Positions 6,700 to 15,294 of a stretch of 64,000 nt of DNA are shown piece after piece. The notes below the pieces were generated by a model. The model saw nothing but the letters and a program-made list of their open reading frames with translations. It made no database searches and was not told the origin of the DNA. Positions within the stretch are counted from its first letter, which is position 1; each line of letters opens with the position of its first letter. Source of the stretch: Desulfolutivibrio sulfoxidireducens (GTDB taxonomy: Bacteria; Desulfobacterota; Desulfovibrionia; Desulfovibrionales; Desulfovibrionaceae); NCBI RefSeq assembly GCF_013376475.1, contig NZ_CP045508.1:1361501-1425500 (forward strand), given 5' to 3'. The position numbers and the translations under genes were made by a program.

Positions 6700-9123
6700 A
6701 TGGATACCAATACAGTCTCCGCATTCCGTGAGGAGCTTAAGAGCGGCGGGTTGGTCCCGGATGAGATCATAACCGATGGAAAGCTGCACCGTTGCGGTAC
6801 GGTGGGCAAGGAACGCGGCAAGGACGGTGCCTATGTGCTCCATGCTGATCCCCCCATGTCCGGTTGGTGGCAGAACTACCGCACGGGAGAATCCGGAAAA
6901 TGGACTGACCGCCATCACTATCCCATGTCCATTACTGAAAAGGACCGGCTCCAGACCTCGGTCGCCGTTGCCCAAAACGCCAGGCGGGAAGAATCCTCAG
7001 GTCTCCATGCCAAAGCCAAGGAAACCGCATTTCGTATTTGGGAGAAGGCTGATCCCGTCCCTCTCAATCATCCCTACCTTGCCCGAAAGGGAGTCATGCC
7101 GCTTGGCGATATCCGCATGGCCCATGACGGACGTCTCATCGTCCCGCTTCTGGATGATGTCGGAGCGATCATGTCTCTGCAATTCATCGCGGCATGCGGA
7201 GAAAAGCGGTTTCTCGCTGGTGGCGCAACAAGCGGCGGCCGCTTCACGATCCCAGGGGATGACGGCCCCCTGTGCATCGCGGAAGGGTACGCCACGGGGG
7301 CGAGCATCCACGAGGCCACGAAACACACGGTCCTTATCGCGTTTTATTGCGGCAACCTCATGTCCGTGGCCACCTCGGCCCGTCAGACGTATCCGGACAG
7401 ACAGATCATCCTCTGCGCCGACAACGATCACGAGACAGAACGCGCCTGTGGCCGAAATCCAGGCGTTGCGCATGCGACCGAAGCGGCTCGCGCTGTCTCC
7501 GGGCTGTTGGCGATTCCACGATTCAAAGTGCCGGACGGCGCGACCGACTTCAATGATCTGGCTCGAACCGAGGGGCTTGATGCCGTGCGTAACTGCGTCA
7601 TGGCAGCAGCCCCGGTCCTGGCTGAAGTTGACGTTCAGGCGGATGGACCTTCGCCGGTACGGTTTGAAAACGACCACTCGCCGGATATCCCGGCCCGGCT
7701 TTTCCCTGGCATCCTGGGAGAGTTCTGCATGGCGTTGGCTGAAGAGCTGCAAGTTCCTTTCGAACTGCCGTTGTGCAGCGCTCTTGGAACGATTGCCGTC
7801 GCTGTCCAGCGAAAGTGCCGGGTTCAGGTCAAGGCCGGATATGACGAGCCGCTGAACATATTCGCCCTGTGCCCATTGCCCCCGGGCGAGAGGAAAAGCG
7901 CCACGGTAGAGGCCTGCAAAAAACCGCTGGTGGAGTGGCAGACTGATAGAAGCCGTGAGATGCAAGACGGTATTCGCGAAGCGACAAGCGAACGCCGAAC
8001 CCTGGAAAAGGCCATCGACATGAAGCGGGGCGCCATCGGGAAGGCGAAGACCGCCCAGCAGCGCAAGGATCTTATCCAGGAAATAAAGGCGATGGAGAAG
8101 GAGCTTCCGGATGTCCCCAGGGCTCCCCGCCTTCTGGCCGATGATTTCACCCCCGAGGCCTTGGCGCTGCTCATGGAAAGGCACGAGCAACGCATCGGGC
8201 TTCTTGAGGCGGAGGGCGGCCTGTTCGACACCCTCGCCGGGAGGTATTCCAATGGCGTGCCCAATCTCGACGCCGTGCTCAAATCCTGGTCCGGCGAAAC
8301 CTGCCAGATCGACCGCCGTGGAGCGGAGACCATCATCCTGAATGACCCGCACCTGACCCTGGTCATTTCTCCCCAGCCGGAAGTCGTCCAGGCGCTCGCT
8401 GGGCAGCCGGGGTTTCGCGGCAGGGGGCTTGTCGGGCGCTTCCTGTATTTCATGCCGCGAAGCCGCCTGGGGACTCGGTCCCTTGATTCCTCCCCCATGC
8501 CGGAGCCCGTAGCGCGAAAATGGCGGCAGACGATTCAAGGGCTCCTGTCGATTCCCTGGAAGAGAGATGCGCGTGGAAATGCGGTCGCATATGATGTGCC
8601 CCTCTCCCCGGAGGCGTTTAACCTGTGGCGGAAGTTCGCGCAGGATGTGGAATCCGCTCTCCTTCCTGGCGGGAGGCTGGAGCATATGACGGATTGGGGT
8701 GGGAAATACCCGGGACAGGCCATTCGCATTGCCGGGCTCATGCATATGGTCACGGCTCCCGAGCCCTTGACCGAACCACTCTCACAGCAGACCATGGAGA
8801 AAGCGCTGGCGGCGGCCACGATCCTCGCGGAGCACGCCACGGCCGCCTATGGACTTATGGGCAGCGACCCGCAGTTGGAGTGCGCCCAGGCCATCTTGAA
8901 ATGGATCGAGCGCGACCGCGTGCCGTCGTTTACCGCCCGCGACGCCATGGGAAAGGTCAAGGGCCGCTACCCGACCATGGATAAGGTGAATGCCGGTTTG
9001 GCTATTCTGGAAGAACGGGCCTTCATCTTTTCGGCCAGTCAGGACGCGCGCAAAGGTCCGGGCCGCAGGCCGAGCGCCGTCTTTACGGTCAACCCCAGAA
9101 CGTGGGAGAGGGAGCCCTCATGA
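6700..9123 (+). CDS. Toprim (primase-like) plus DUF3987 domain protein
   Basis: An 807-residue protein. Residues about 1-60 form an N-terminal segment (GWWQNYRTGESG), and 100-290 a Toprim-type primase region (LCIAEGYATGASIHEAT with the catalytic Glu; IILCADNDHE with the acidic DxD-like pair). From about 330 to 760 comes the DUF3987/YfjI-type region found in plasmid and prophage replication proteins, with a coiled-coil stretch at about 410-470. The family is common in integrative elements and prophages, where it is thought to act in DNA replication. It overlaps no neighbour and is the last gene before the inverted-repeat boundary of the CRISPR module. Confidence 0.82.
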   Translation: MDTNTVSAFREELKSGGLVPDEIITDGKLHRCGTVGKERGKDGAYVLHADPPMSGWWQNYRTGESGKWTDRHHYPMSITEKDRLQTSVAVAQNARREESSGLHAKAKETAFRIWEKADPVPLNHPYLARKGVMPLGDIRMAHDGRLIVPLLDDVGAIMSLQFIAACGEKRFLAGGATSGGRFTIPGDDGPLCIAEGYATGASIHEATKHTVLIAFYCGNLMSVATSARQTYPDRQIILCADNDHETERACGRNPGVAHATEAARAVSGLLAIPRFKVPDGATDFNDLARTEGLDAVRNCVMAAAPVLAEVDVQADGPSPVRFENDHSPDIPARLFPGILGEFCMALAEELQVPFELPLCSALGTIAVAVQRKCRVQVKAGYDEPLNIFALCPLPPGERKSATVEACKKPLVEWQTDRSREMQDGIREATSERRTLEKAIDMKRGAIGKAKTAQQRKDLIQEIKAMEKELPDVPRAPRLLADDFTPEALALLMERHEQRIGLLEAEGGLFDTLAGRYSNGVPNLDAVLKSWSGETCQIDRRGAETIILNDPHLTLVISPQPEVVQALAGQPGFRGRGLVGRFLYFMPRSRLGTRSLDSSPMPEPVARKWRQTIQGLLSIPWKRDARGNAVAYDVPLSPEAFNLWRKFAQDVESALLPGGRLEHMTDWGGKYPGQAIRIAGLMHMVTAPEPLTEPLSQQTMEKALAAATILAEHATAAYGLMGSDPQLECAQAILKWIERDRVPSFTARDAMGKVKGRYPTMDKVNAGLAILEERAFIFSASQDARKGPGRRPSAVFTVNPRTWEREPS

Positions 9124-9482
9124 ATTGCCAACGATGCTCAGGGATCGTAAGCGCACAATTCGCACAATAGCAGAATTCCCCAATCCGCTTGCCGGGTAGG
9201 CTTCTCTCTGGGCAGACGTTACGGCGATTCCCGTCGTGCGTCATCCGCTCTCCTTTTGCTGCAACAATCTGAAATATCAGCGCAAATTTGCTTTATATTT
9301 GCATGGACGTCGGCGAATCCATCGAGGAGAAGATGTCCCATCAGTGAGGTCTTCCGCCCTTGCCGATCCGCAGGGCCAGATAACACTGAGCAAGCACCAA
9401 AGCTTGGAAATGTTGCCGGGCTTCCCTTCCCTCCGAAATTCGAATACGTTTGCATTAATTTCTAACAAATGGATATTTGAAT
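9124..9482. other. Intergenic region before cas6: inverted repeat end and probable promoter region
   Basis: No supportable gene. It starts 20 bp before the 21-bp inverted repeat (9143-9163) and holds an AT-rich stretch close to cas6 (TTGCATTAATTTCTAACAAA at about 9450-9469) that could include the promoter. TGTTGCCGGGCT at 9411-9422 resembles the palindrome found before csm1 and before cas1. Confidence 0.45.
9143..9163. repeat. 21-bp inverted repeat, left boundary of CRISPR-Cas module
   Basis: Begins GATCGTAAGCGCACAATTC. Perfect reverse complement of 29462-29482, with imperfect similarity continuing about 14 bp inward (CGCA..AT.GC.GAATT). It lies 19 bp after the DUF3987 stop. Confidence 0.8.
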
Positions 9483-10421
9483 ATGCTATTCGGAAAATAT
9501 CGGCTCAGAATCCAATTTCACGAAGATGCCCGGATTCCTCCGTATAAAGGCTCCACGCTCAGGGGGGGATTTGGCGCGGCCCTGAAGACGGTGATGTGCG
9601 GTTCAGTCAAGCGTTCGTGCCAAGAATGCCGCATATTTGAACGCTGCCTCTATGCCCAGACATTCGAGACCCGCCCCGGGGCCTCACTCTCTCCGCACTC
9701 TCCGGCGCCGCCGCATCCGTATGTCATCGAGCCGCCGCTTGATGAAAAAAACCTCTTTGCACCTGGCGACGCGTTGGAATTTGGACTCCTCCTGTTTGGG
9801 AAATCCAATGATTATCTGGCGTTCTTTCTGCACGCGACCTCACTTATGGGAAAACGCGGCATCGGGAGGGGGCGGGAAGGACCAGCCACATTCAGCCTGA
9901 CCGCCGCCTATGATGCGGGCGGGAGCATGATCTTTGACCCCGAGGGGGGCCGTCTGCTCGGTGATCCTCAACCACAGGAACTGATCCTGGACACAACCCG
10001 TCAGGACGGCTGCCTTCCTCTGCGCCTGTCTTTCGTGACCCCCTTTCGGATGAAGTACATGAACCAGCTTCATGATGAGGTGCCGTTCCATGTGCTGGTG
10101 AGGGCGACGCTCCGGCGGATTTCAAGCCTGTTCAACCACCACGGCGAAGGCGAACCTGACATCGATTACAAAGGACTGGTGCATAGGGCCATGGACGTGC
10201 CCATACTGGCCAGCAGTCTCCGCTGGCTGGACTGGACCCGCTATTCCAATCGGCAACAGTCAAAGATGCTTCTTGGCGGCATTGTCGGTTCCATCACTTA
10301 TGCCGATGTCCCGGGTGAATACATCCCCCTGTTGTCGCTGGCCAGGCAGGTCCACCTCGGAAAACAGACCAGCTTCGGCCTGGGCCGTATCGACTTTACC
10401 TGGCAGGGAGGCTCATCGTGA
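9483..10421 (+). CDS. cas6: CRISPR RNA endonuclease Cas6
   Basis: A 312-residue RAMP protein. The N-terminus has YKGSTLRGGFGAALK followed by a four-Cys cluster (CGSVKRSCQECRIFERC) typical of the CRISPR_Cas6 (PF10040) group in type III loci. The glycine-rich C-terminal loop GKQTSFGLGRI is the Cas6 hallmark. It should cut the array transcript inside each repeat to leave an 8-nt 5' handle, probably AUUAUGAC. I start at ATG 9483; a TTG at 9477 adds two residues. The gene overlaps the next by 4 bp. The first 100 bp are AT-richer than the rest. Confidence 0.9.
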   Translation: MLFGKYRLRIQFHEDARIPPYKGSTLRGGFGAALKTVMCGSVKRSCQECRIFERCLYAQTFETRPGASLSPHSPAPPHPYVIEPPLDEKNLFAPGDALEFGLLLFGKSNDYLAFFLHATSLMGKRGIGRGREGPATFSLTAAYDAGGSMIFDPEGGRLLGDPQPQELILDTTRQDGCLPLRLSFVTPFRMKYMNQLHDEVPFHVLVRATLRRISSLFNHHGEGEPDIDYKGLVHRAMDVPILASSLRWLDWTRYSNRQQSKMLLGGIVGSITYADVPGEYIPLLSLARQVHLGKQTSFGLGRIDFTWQGGSS

Positions 10422-11542
10422 AACGAGTCCTTCTTGCCGTGTGCGGATTGACGCCCCAGGTCGTCACGGAAACCCTCTACGCCCTCATGCGGCAGGGCAG
10501 GATGGTTCAGGCCGTTCACGTCCTCACGACGCGCCCCGGTCGCGAGGCCTGTCTCGCGCATCTGCTCGCACCAGAAACCGGTCATTTCCATCGCTTCGTG
10601 TCGGAGTACGGCCTTGATCCGGGAAACATCGATTTCAGTACCCGTAGCGTGACGGCCGTGGCCGACGATCTCGGCCGGGAAATCGAGGACATCTCCCTCG
10701 AAGAGGAGAATGAATGTTTTCTTCGCGCCTGCATGGAGAAGGCGTTCCTTCTGACGCGGGAGGAGGATGCGACCGTGTATTTTTCCATAGCCGGGGGGCG
10801 GAAAACCATGGGGGCCTGCCTCGCCCTGGCCGCTCAAATGTACGCCCGTCCGGACGACCGCATTTTTCACGTCCTGGTGTCTCCGGAGTTCGAGAGTTGC
10901 CGGGACTTTTATTTTCCTCCAGCCAAATCCATTCCTGTCACGCTTCGTGACAAGGCCGGCCATCCCTACACCAAGGAGACGCGCTACGCCACCATCACCC
11001 TTGTCCCCATGCCTTTTTTCCCGCTTCGGAGCAGAATCACCGACGCCTTGCTCAAAAAGCCGGAATCTCCCGCCACATTGATGCTGTCGGCGGTTCGGAC
11101 CCCACATCCGGAACTGACCATCGATCTCAAGGGCCGCACCATCGGCTGGAAGGGATTCCAACTGGACCTTCCTCCGGCACACCTGGCCCTGTACGCCTTT
11201 TTTGGCCTGCTTAAAAAACAGGCCTACTGCCCGGAAAAAAACTGCCACGGTTGCGACGCCTGCACGATCTCCTATGGAGAACTGGCATCCAACCAGTCCG
11301 AACTCACGCGGATGTATCAGAGAATCACCGCCGGCGGACCGGAAACCATCCTGAGTGATTCCGGCATCACCTCTCTGAGCAAAGAGAATTTCAAATCCTA
11401 CCGGGCCAAGATCAACGCCAGCATCGAGAAACGATTCGGCACCCAGGACCATCGACGATTGCTCATCGAATCGTTTGGGCGGCGTCCCGGCGTCAGGTAT
11501 GGCCTGCACATGGCCAAGGCCCGGATCACCATCATCCAGTAG
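10418..11542 (+). CDS. NE0113-family CARF protein, putative ring nuclease (Csm6-type annotation)
   Basis: A 374-residue protein. The N-terminal CARF-type Rossmann domain shows LLAVCGLTPQVVTETLYAL and the ligand-loop motif YFSIAGGRKTMGACLAL (about residues 124-140), diagnostic of the CRISPR-associated NE0113 family, which is annotated as a cyclic-oligoadenylate ring nuclease. Residues about 230-374 form a second domain containing a four-Cys patch (CPEKNCHGCDAC) and a helical, possibly winged-helix, region. RFGTQDH near the C-terminus would fit R-x5-H, but a HEPN fold is not evident. It should bind or degrade the second messenger made by Cas10. ATGA-type overlap with cas6 indicates translational coupling. 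Confidence 0.82.
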   Translation: MKRVLLAVCGLTPQVVTETLYALMRQGRMVQAVHVLTTRPGREACLAHLLAPETGHFHRFVSEYGLDPGNIDFSTRSVTAVADDLGREIEDISLEEENECFLRACMEKAFLLTREEDATVYFSIAGGRKTMGACLALAAQMYARPDDRIFHVLVSPEFESCRDFYFPPAKSIPVTLRDKAGHPYTKETRYATITLVPMPFFPLRSRITDALLKKPESPATLMLSAVRTPHPELTIDLKGRTIGWKGFQLDLPPAHLALYAFFGLLKKQAYCPEKNCHGCDACTISYGELASNQSELTRMYQRITAGGPETILSDSGITSLSKENFKSYRAKINASIEKRFGTQDHRRLLIESFGRRPGVRYGLHMAKARITIIQ

Positions 11543-11545
11543 GCG

Positions 11546-11557
11546 GGCAACGTTGCC
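11546..11557. promoter_or_regulatory. Palindrome GGCAACGTTGCC upstream of csm1
   Basis: Perfect 12-bp palindrome in the only sizeable gap (106 bp) of the cas6-csm5 operon. Related sequences occur at 21128-21138 and 23012-23027. A possible operator or internal regulatory site; function unproven. Confidence 0.35.
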
Positions 11558-11648
11558 GGGCTCGAAACAGGCGGCGTCGACAGGATATGTGACGCAAGGA
11601 AAAGAACTCTTCAGGAACGAATGCATCCCACAGGACAGGTGAGACGTC

Positions 11649-14150
11649 ATGAACACATCCGACCGCGAAATCCTCGTGCTTGCCGCACTGTTGCACGATA
11701 TCGGGAAATTCGCCCAACGGGCCGAAAGGCCGAGAAGCGACCAGTTAGAGGGGGAATTGTGCCCGGGCGGGAGTCATGGGCGTTCGACCCATCTTCACGT
11801 GCTCTACACCGACCATTTCATCGAGAATGATCTCCCCCTGCCCCAAGGGGTCGAGAAGGGGCGGCTGGCCCGTCTGGCGTCGGCGCATCACAAACCGGCG
11901 GGCGACAGTTTGGCCGAACAGATTCTTTGTCGGGCGGACCGGTTGTCCGCGGGCATGGACCGCATCGCGGAAGAAGACTCCGCCGGGGACTACAAATCCT
12001 CCAGGCTCCTCTCCACGTTTTCCCAGGTTCGTCTCAGGGGAGACGAGAGGATGCGGTCTTTGGAAAAATCGTATTATCCTTTGTCTCCCCTGGACAAAGA
12101 TCCTTTGTCTCCCCTGGACAAAGATCCTTTCCCATGTGCGCTCTCCGAGGCCAGAAAAACGGGATACAAAGAACTTTTCGACGGATTTCTTGACAAGTTG
12201 AAGAAAGTGCCGACCACGTTCGGCATGCGCCATTACATCACCTCCCTGGATTCGCTCCTGGAAAAATATACCTGGTGCATCCCCTCCTCGACATACAAGA
12301 ACGAGCCCGACATCTCGCTCTACGATCACGCCGCGACCACGGCGGCCATCGCCCAGGCCCTGGCCGCGTATCATGCCGATCAGGGCGGGATTCCCGGCCC
12401 GTCAACGCATGGCACGCCAAAGTTTCTGCTGCTTGGCGGGGACCTCTCGGGAATCCAGTCCTATCTCTTCGGGCTGGAGAAATCGCACGGGGCCGGGGTG
12501 GCGAAAATCCTGCGGGCCAGGTCGTTCTTCCTCCAGGCCCTGACCAGGTCCGTGATCACCGACCTCCTGGACGGCCTGGACCTTCTGCCCCAGGCCAAGA
12601 TCATGGATGCCGGCGGCCGGTTCGTCCTGCTTCTGCCCGCCACGCCATCCGTCAGGGAGCGGCTTCCAGGCTTCGAGAAGAACGTCCAGGCCTGGTTCTT
12701 CAATCGGTTCGGCGGCCGGCTGGCCCTCAACCTGACCTATGATCTCGCCCTGTCCGAGGATGATTTCGACCAACTCCGCTTCAAGCACAGGATCGACGAG
12801 CTCTCGGACCGGCTCGAATCGCGCAAGCTGCGCAAGTTCGATCTGATTCTCTCCGCCGGCCGCCCCCCCGTTCCGGACGAGCCCGAGGACTTCACCTTAG
12901 GAGCCTGCGCCGTGTGCCAGTCCCATCCGGTCTCGGCGGAGGCCTCGCGGGACTATGAGGAAAGGCACGAAAGGCCGTTGGCCCTTTGCCGCGAGTGCGC
13001 CGAGCAGATCATGCACATCGGCCGCAGGCTGCCCTATCCGGACACGAACTTCCTGGTCTTTTCCCGGCGCGGGCAGGGGCGGGGAGGTTTCGAGCTCTTC
13101 GGCGACATCTTTGCCCGGTTTGAGGAAAACGCCGACAGCATCGCCCCGGACGCCCTGGAGATCGTCAACCTCCGGGAACGCGGCCAATTCGCCCACCATG
13201 CCGTTGCCGGGCATCTGCCCCTGTTTACGGAGGACGATGTCGTCCGGTGGGAGTACGAAGGCCGCTCGTTCGACGCGGACGAGCCGGTGAAGGCCCGGGA
13301 GCCCAAGACCTTCGGGCATCTGGCCGAGGAATCGCGCATCCCCGACAAAGACGGCGGCCTTCGGGGCAAGGCCTTGTTGGCCGCGCTCAAGGCCGATGTG
13401 GACAACCTGGGGCTGATCTTCGGGATGGGCCTTGGCGACAGGCTTTCCCTGTCCCGGTTCGCGGGCCTGTCCCGGATGCTCAACCACTTTTTCGCCGAAT
13501 ACCTCGTGTCGCGCATCAAGGAAGCATTTCCGGACATCTATGTGGTCTACGCCGGCGGCGACGACCTGTTTCTGCTTGGCCCGTGGACCGATGTGGCCCT
13601 GTTTGCAAAGGACCTTGTGGAGCGGTTTCGCCTGTATACCGCCGGCAATCCCGATCTCACCCTGTCGGCGGGCATTTTCGTGGGCAAGGCCGCGCTTCCG
13701 GCCCACGCCATGGCCCGTGAGGCGGAGAATCTGCTTGAGCGTTCCAAGGGCTTTGCCCGGAAAGACGGGGAGGGGAAACGCAAGGACGCCTTCACCCTTT
13801 TCGGGGTCACGGACGGCTGGGAGGCCTATCCGGAGCTTTTGGACAAAGGCGATTGGCTGGAAGGGCTCATCCTGGCGGGCAAGGTCCCGGCCGGGCTGGG
13901 CATGCGGCTATTGGGCTACGCCGAGGCCTGCCGGGCGTTTCGCAGTGGGGAGAAGGGCTCGCGGGGAGGGCTGTATGTGTCGCACATGGCCTACGATTTC
14001 AGCCGGAATCTGAAGGAAAAGGATCTTGGGACCAAGGATTTCGACGCCTTGACGGAGCTTCGGACCTCACCCAAGAAGCTGGAAAAAATGCGCCTGTCGG
14101 TATCCTATGCCTTGTACAGGATCAGAAACGACCAGAGGAGGGGGAAATGA
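11649..14150 (+). CDS. csm1: Cas10/Csm1, type III-A large subunit (HD nuclease plus cyclase)
   Basis: An 833-residue protein. The N-terminal HD domain has ALLHDIGKFAQRA (His16-Asp17), so the single-strand DNase looks intact. After the first Palm domain (about 250-400) a zinc-binding region shows CAVCQSHP and CREC. The second Palm domain carries VYAGGDDLFLL (Gly636-Gly637-Asp638-Asp639), the cyclic-oligoadenylate synthetase motif. LKADVDNLGLIFG precedes it, as in Csm1. A 24-bp in-frame tandem duplication at 12078-12125 adds LSPLDKDP to the linker after HD. It overlaps csm2 by 4 bp (ATGA). Confidence 0.95.
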   Translation: MNTSDREILVLAALLHDIGKFAQRAERPRSDQLEGELCPGGSHGRSTHLHVLYTDHFIENDLPLPQGVEKGRLARLASAHHKPAGDSLAEQILCRADRLSAGMDRIAEEDSAGDYKSSRLLSTFSQVRLRGDERMRSLEKSYYPLSPLDKDPLSPLDKDPFPCALSEARKTGYKELFDGFLDKLKKVPTTFGMRHYITSLDSLLEKYTWCIPSSTYKNEPDISLYDHAATTAAIAQALAAYHADQGGIPGPSTHGTPKFLLLGGDLSGIQSYLFGLEKSHGAGVAKILRARSFFLQALTRSVITDLLDGLDLLPQAKIMDAGGRFVLLLPATPSVRERLPGFEKNVQAWFFNRFGGRLALNLTYDLALSEDDFDQLRFKHRIDELSDRLESRKLRKFDLILSAGRPPVPDEPEDFTLGACAVCQSHPVSAEASRDYEERHERPLALCRECAEQIMHIGRRLPYPDTNFLVFSRRGQGRGGFELFGDIFARFEENADSIAPDALEIVNLRERGQFAHHAVAGHLPLFTEDDVVRWEYEGRSFDADEPVKAREPKTFGHLAEESRIPDKDGGLRGKALLAALKADVDNLGLIFGMGLGDRLSLSRFAGLSRMLNHFFAEYLVSRIKEAFPDIYVVYAGGDDLFLLGPWTDVALFAKDLVERFRLYTAGNPDLTLSAGIFVGKAALPAHAMAREAENLLERSKGFARKDGEGKRKDAFTLFGVTDGWEAYPELLDKGDWLEGLILAGKVPAGLGMRLLGYAEACRAFRSGEKGSRGGLYVSHMAYDFSRNLKEKDLGTKDFDALTELRTSPKKLEKMRLSVSYALYRIRNDQRRGK
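12078..12125 (+). repeat. 24-bp tandem duplication inside csm1
   Basis: Two exact copies of a 24-mer starting CCTTTGTCTCCCC. Each copy contains the small inverted pair CTTTGTC/GACAAAG. It stays in frame, adding 8 residues. Confidence 0.85.
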
Positions 14151-14566
14151 GCAGGTATTATGACGACAAGGGGAACATCCGAAAGGAACTCTTGAGTGAC
14201 GAGGCGATTGCTCTTGCCGAGAGTTTTGTAAATCCACAAAGAGGCGAAAAGGAACTCAACTCTTCACAATTACGTCGTTTTTATGGAGAGTTCAAAAGCA
14301 TTGAAAAAAAACTCGAGTTCAAATCCCGCAGCGACAAGGAAGAAAATGCTTTTTTGAGTATCCTTCCGCTGATAAAAATGGTCAGGTCAAAAGTCGCTTA
14401 CGCGTGCCCAGCACCTCCAGGAAAACCAAAGATTCCCGGATCATTTGCCAAATGGCTTTCTGACAATGTCATAGCAATTGAATCCGTGAAAGATTTTAAA
14501 ACATTTTTGCTTTATTTTGAAGCAGTCGTTGGATTCTGCTACGGAGTTGGGATGAAAGACTCTTAA
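14147..14566 (+). CDS. csm2: Csm2, type III-A small subunit
   Basis: A 139-residue, helical, Lys-rich protein. The segments QLRRFYGEFKSIEKK, LIKMVRSKVAYA and LLYFEAVVGFCYGVG are the Csm2 family signature. It lines the inner face of the Csm complex along the crRNA-target duplex. The start ATG at 14147 overlaps the csm1 stop (ATGA) with GAGGGGG upstream. The gene is clearly AT-richer than csm1, csm4 and csm5, a sign of recent exchange that continues into csm3. Confidence 0.88.
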   Translation: MSRYYDDKGNIRKELLSDEAIALAESFVNPQRGEKELNSSQLRRFYGEFKSIEKKLEFKSRSDKEENAFLSILPLIKMVRSKVAYACPAPPGKPKIPGSFAKWLSDNVIAIESVKDFKTFLLYFEAVVGFCYGVGMKDS

Positions 14567-14583
14567 AATATGAGGATGAACTG

Positions 14584-15285
14584 ATGAAACTTACAAATGT
14601 TATTCCTGTTTCTGGCGTTATACATATTCTTTCTGGCCTGCATATCGGCGCAGGCAAGGACACTATGGAAATAGGTGGTCTGGATCAACCCATCATCAAA
14701 CATCCAATTACAAAGGAACCATATATCCCCGGGTCGTCAATCAAGGGAAAAATGAGAGCTCTGCTTGAACTGTATTATTTTATAAACAATGCGGCGACAC
14801 GCGAATATCTATCTGGGAAACACGACAAGAGGGGTATCGGAAGGCCATGCGGTTGCGGGAAACGCGACTGCCCGGCATGCGTCATCTTCGGCGCGGCCAG
14901 CGACAAGAAGGACGTGAACACCGGCCCCACCCGCCTCATTGTTCGCGACGCCGTGCTGTCCGCCGAGGACAAGATGCATTTCGAGAACGGCGATCTGCGC
15001 ATGGAAGTCAAATACGAAAACAGCATCGATCGCGTGAAGGGCATCGCCCAAGACCCCCGCCCTCTGGAGCGCGTCCCGGCCGGGGTCCGCTTCGACTTCA
15101 GCCTGTCCTTCAAGGTCTTCGAAGGCGACGACCCTCGGCTCATCGAGCACGTCTACAAGGGCCTGCGGCTCATCGAACTCGACGCTCTGGGCGGCTGCGG
15201 CTCCCGGGGCTGCGGCCAGGTGCGCTTCGAAAACCTCGCCTGCGACGGCCAGCCCGTGAACCTGAACGACTATCCTCTGAAGTAG
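14584..15285 (+). CDS. csm3: Csm3, RAMP backbone subunit and target RNA nuclease
   Basis: A 233-residue Cas7-type RAMP. HILSGLHIGAGKD, then IGGLDQPIIKHPITKEPYIP and GSSIKGKMRALLE match Csm3; Asp34 aligns with the catalytic Asp33 that cuts target RNA every 6 nt in characterised Csm3 proteins. A Cys cluster (CGCGKRDCPAC) is probably a zinc site. The C-terminal GGCGSRGCGQVRF is the glycine-rich RAMP loop. Base composition switches sharply from AT-rich to GC-rich at about 14840, near codon 85. Confidence 0.93.
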   Translation: MKLTNVIPVSGVIHILSGLHIGAGKDTMEIGGLDQPIIKHPITKEPYIPGSSIKGKMRALLELYYFINNAATREYLSGKHDKRGIGRPCGCGKRDCPACVIFGAASDKKDVNTGPTRLIVRDAVLSAEDKMHFENGDLRMEVKYENSIDRVKGIAQDPRPLERVPAGVRFDFSLSFKVFEGDDPRLIEHVYKGLRLIELDALGGCGSRGCGQVRFENLACDGQPVNLNDYPLK

Positions 15286-15294
15286 GAGTCGGCC

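Noticed and set aside
6997-8745. A 582-codon minus-strand ORF
   Set aside because: Shadow of the Toprim/DUF3987 gene, with no motif of its own.
11448-11470. R-x5-H (RFGTQDH) in the NE0113 protein as a HEPN nuclease site
   Set aside because: The surroundings do not look like a HEPN helix bundle and the motif is short enough to occur by chance.
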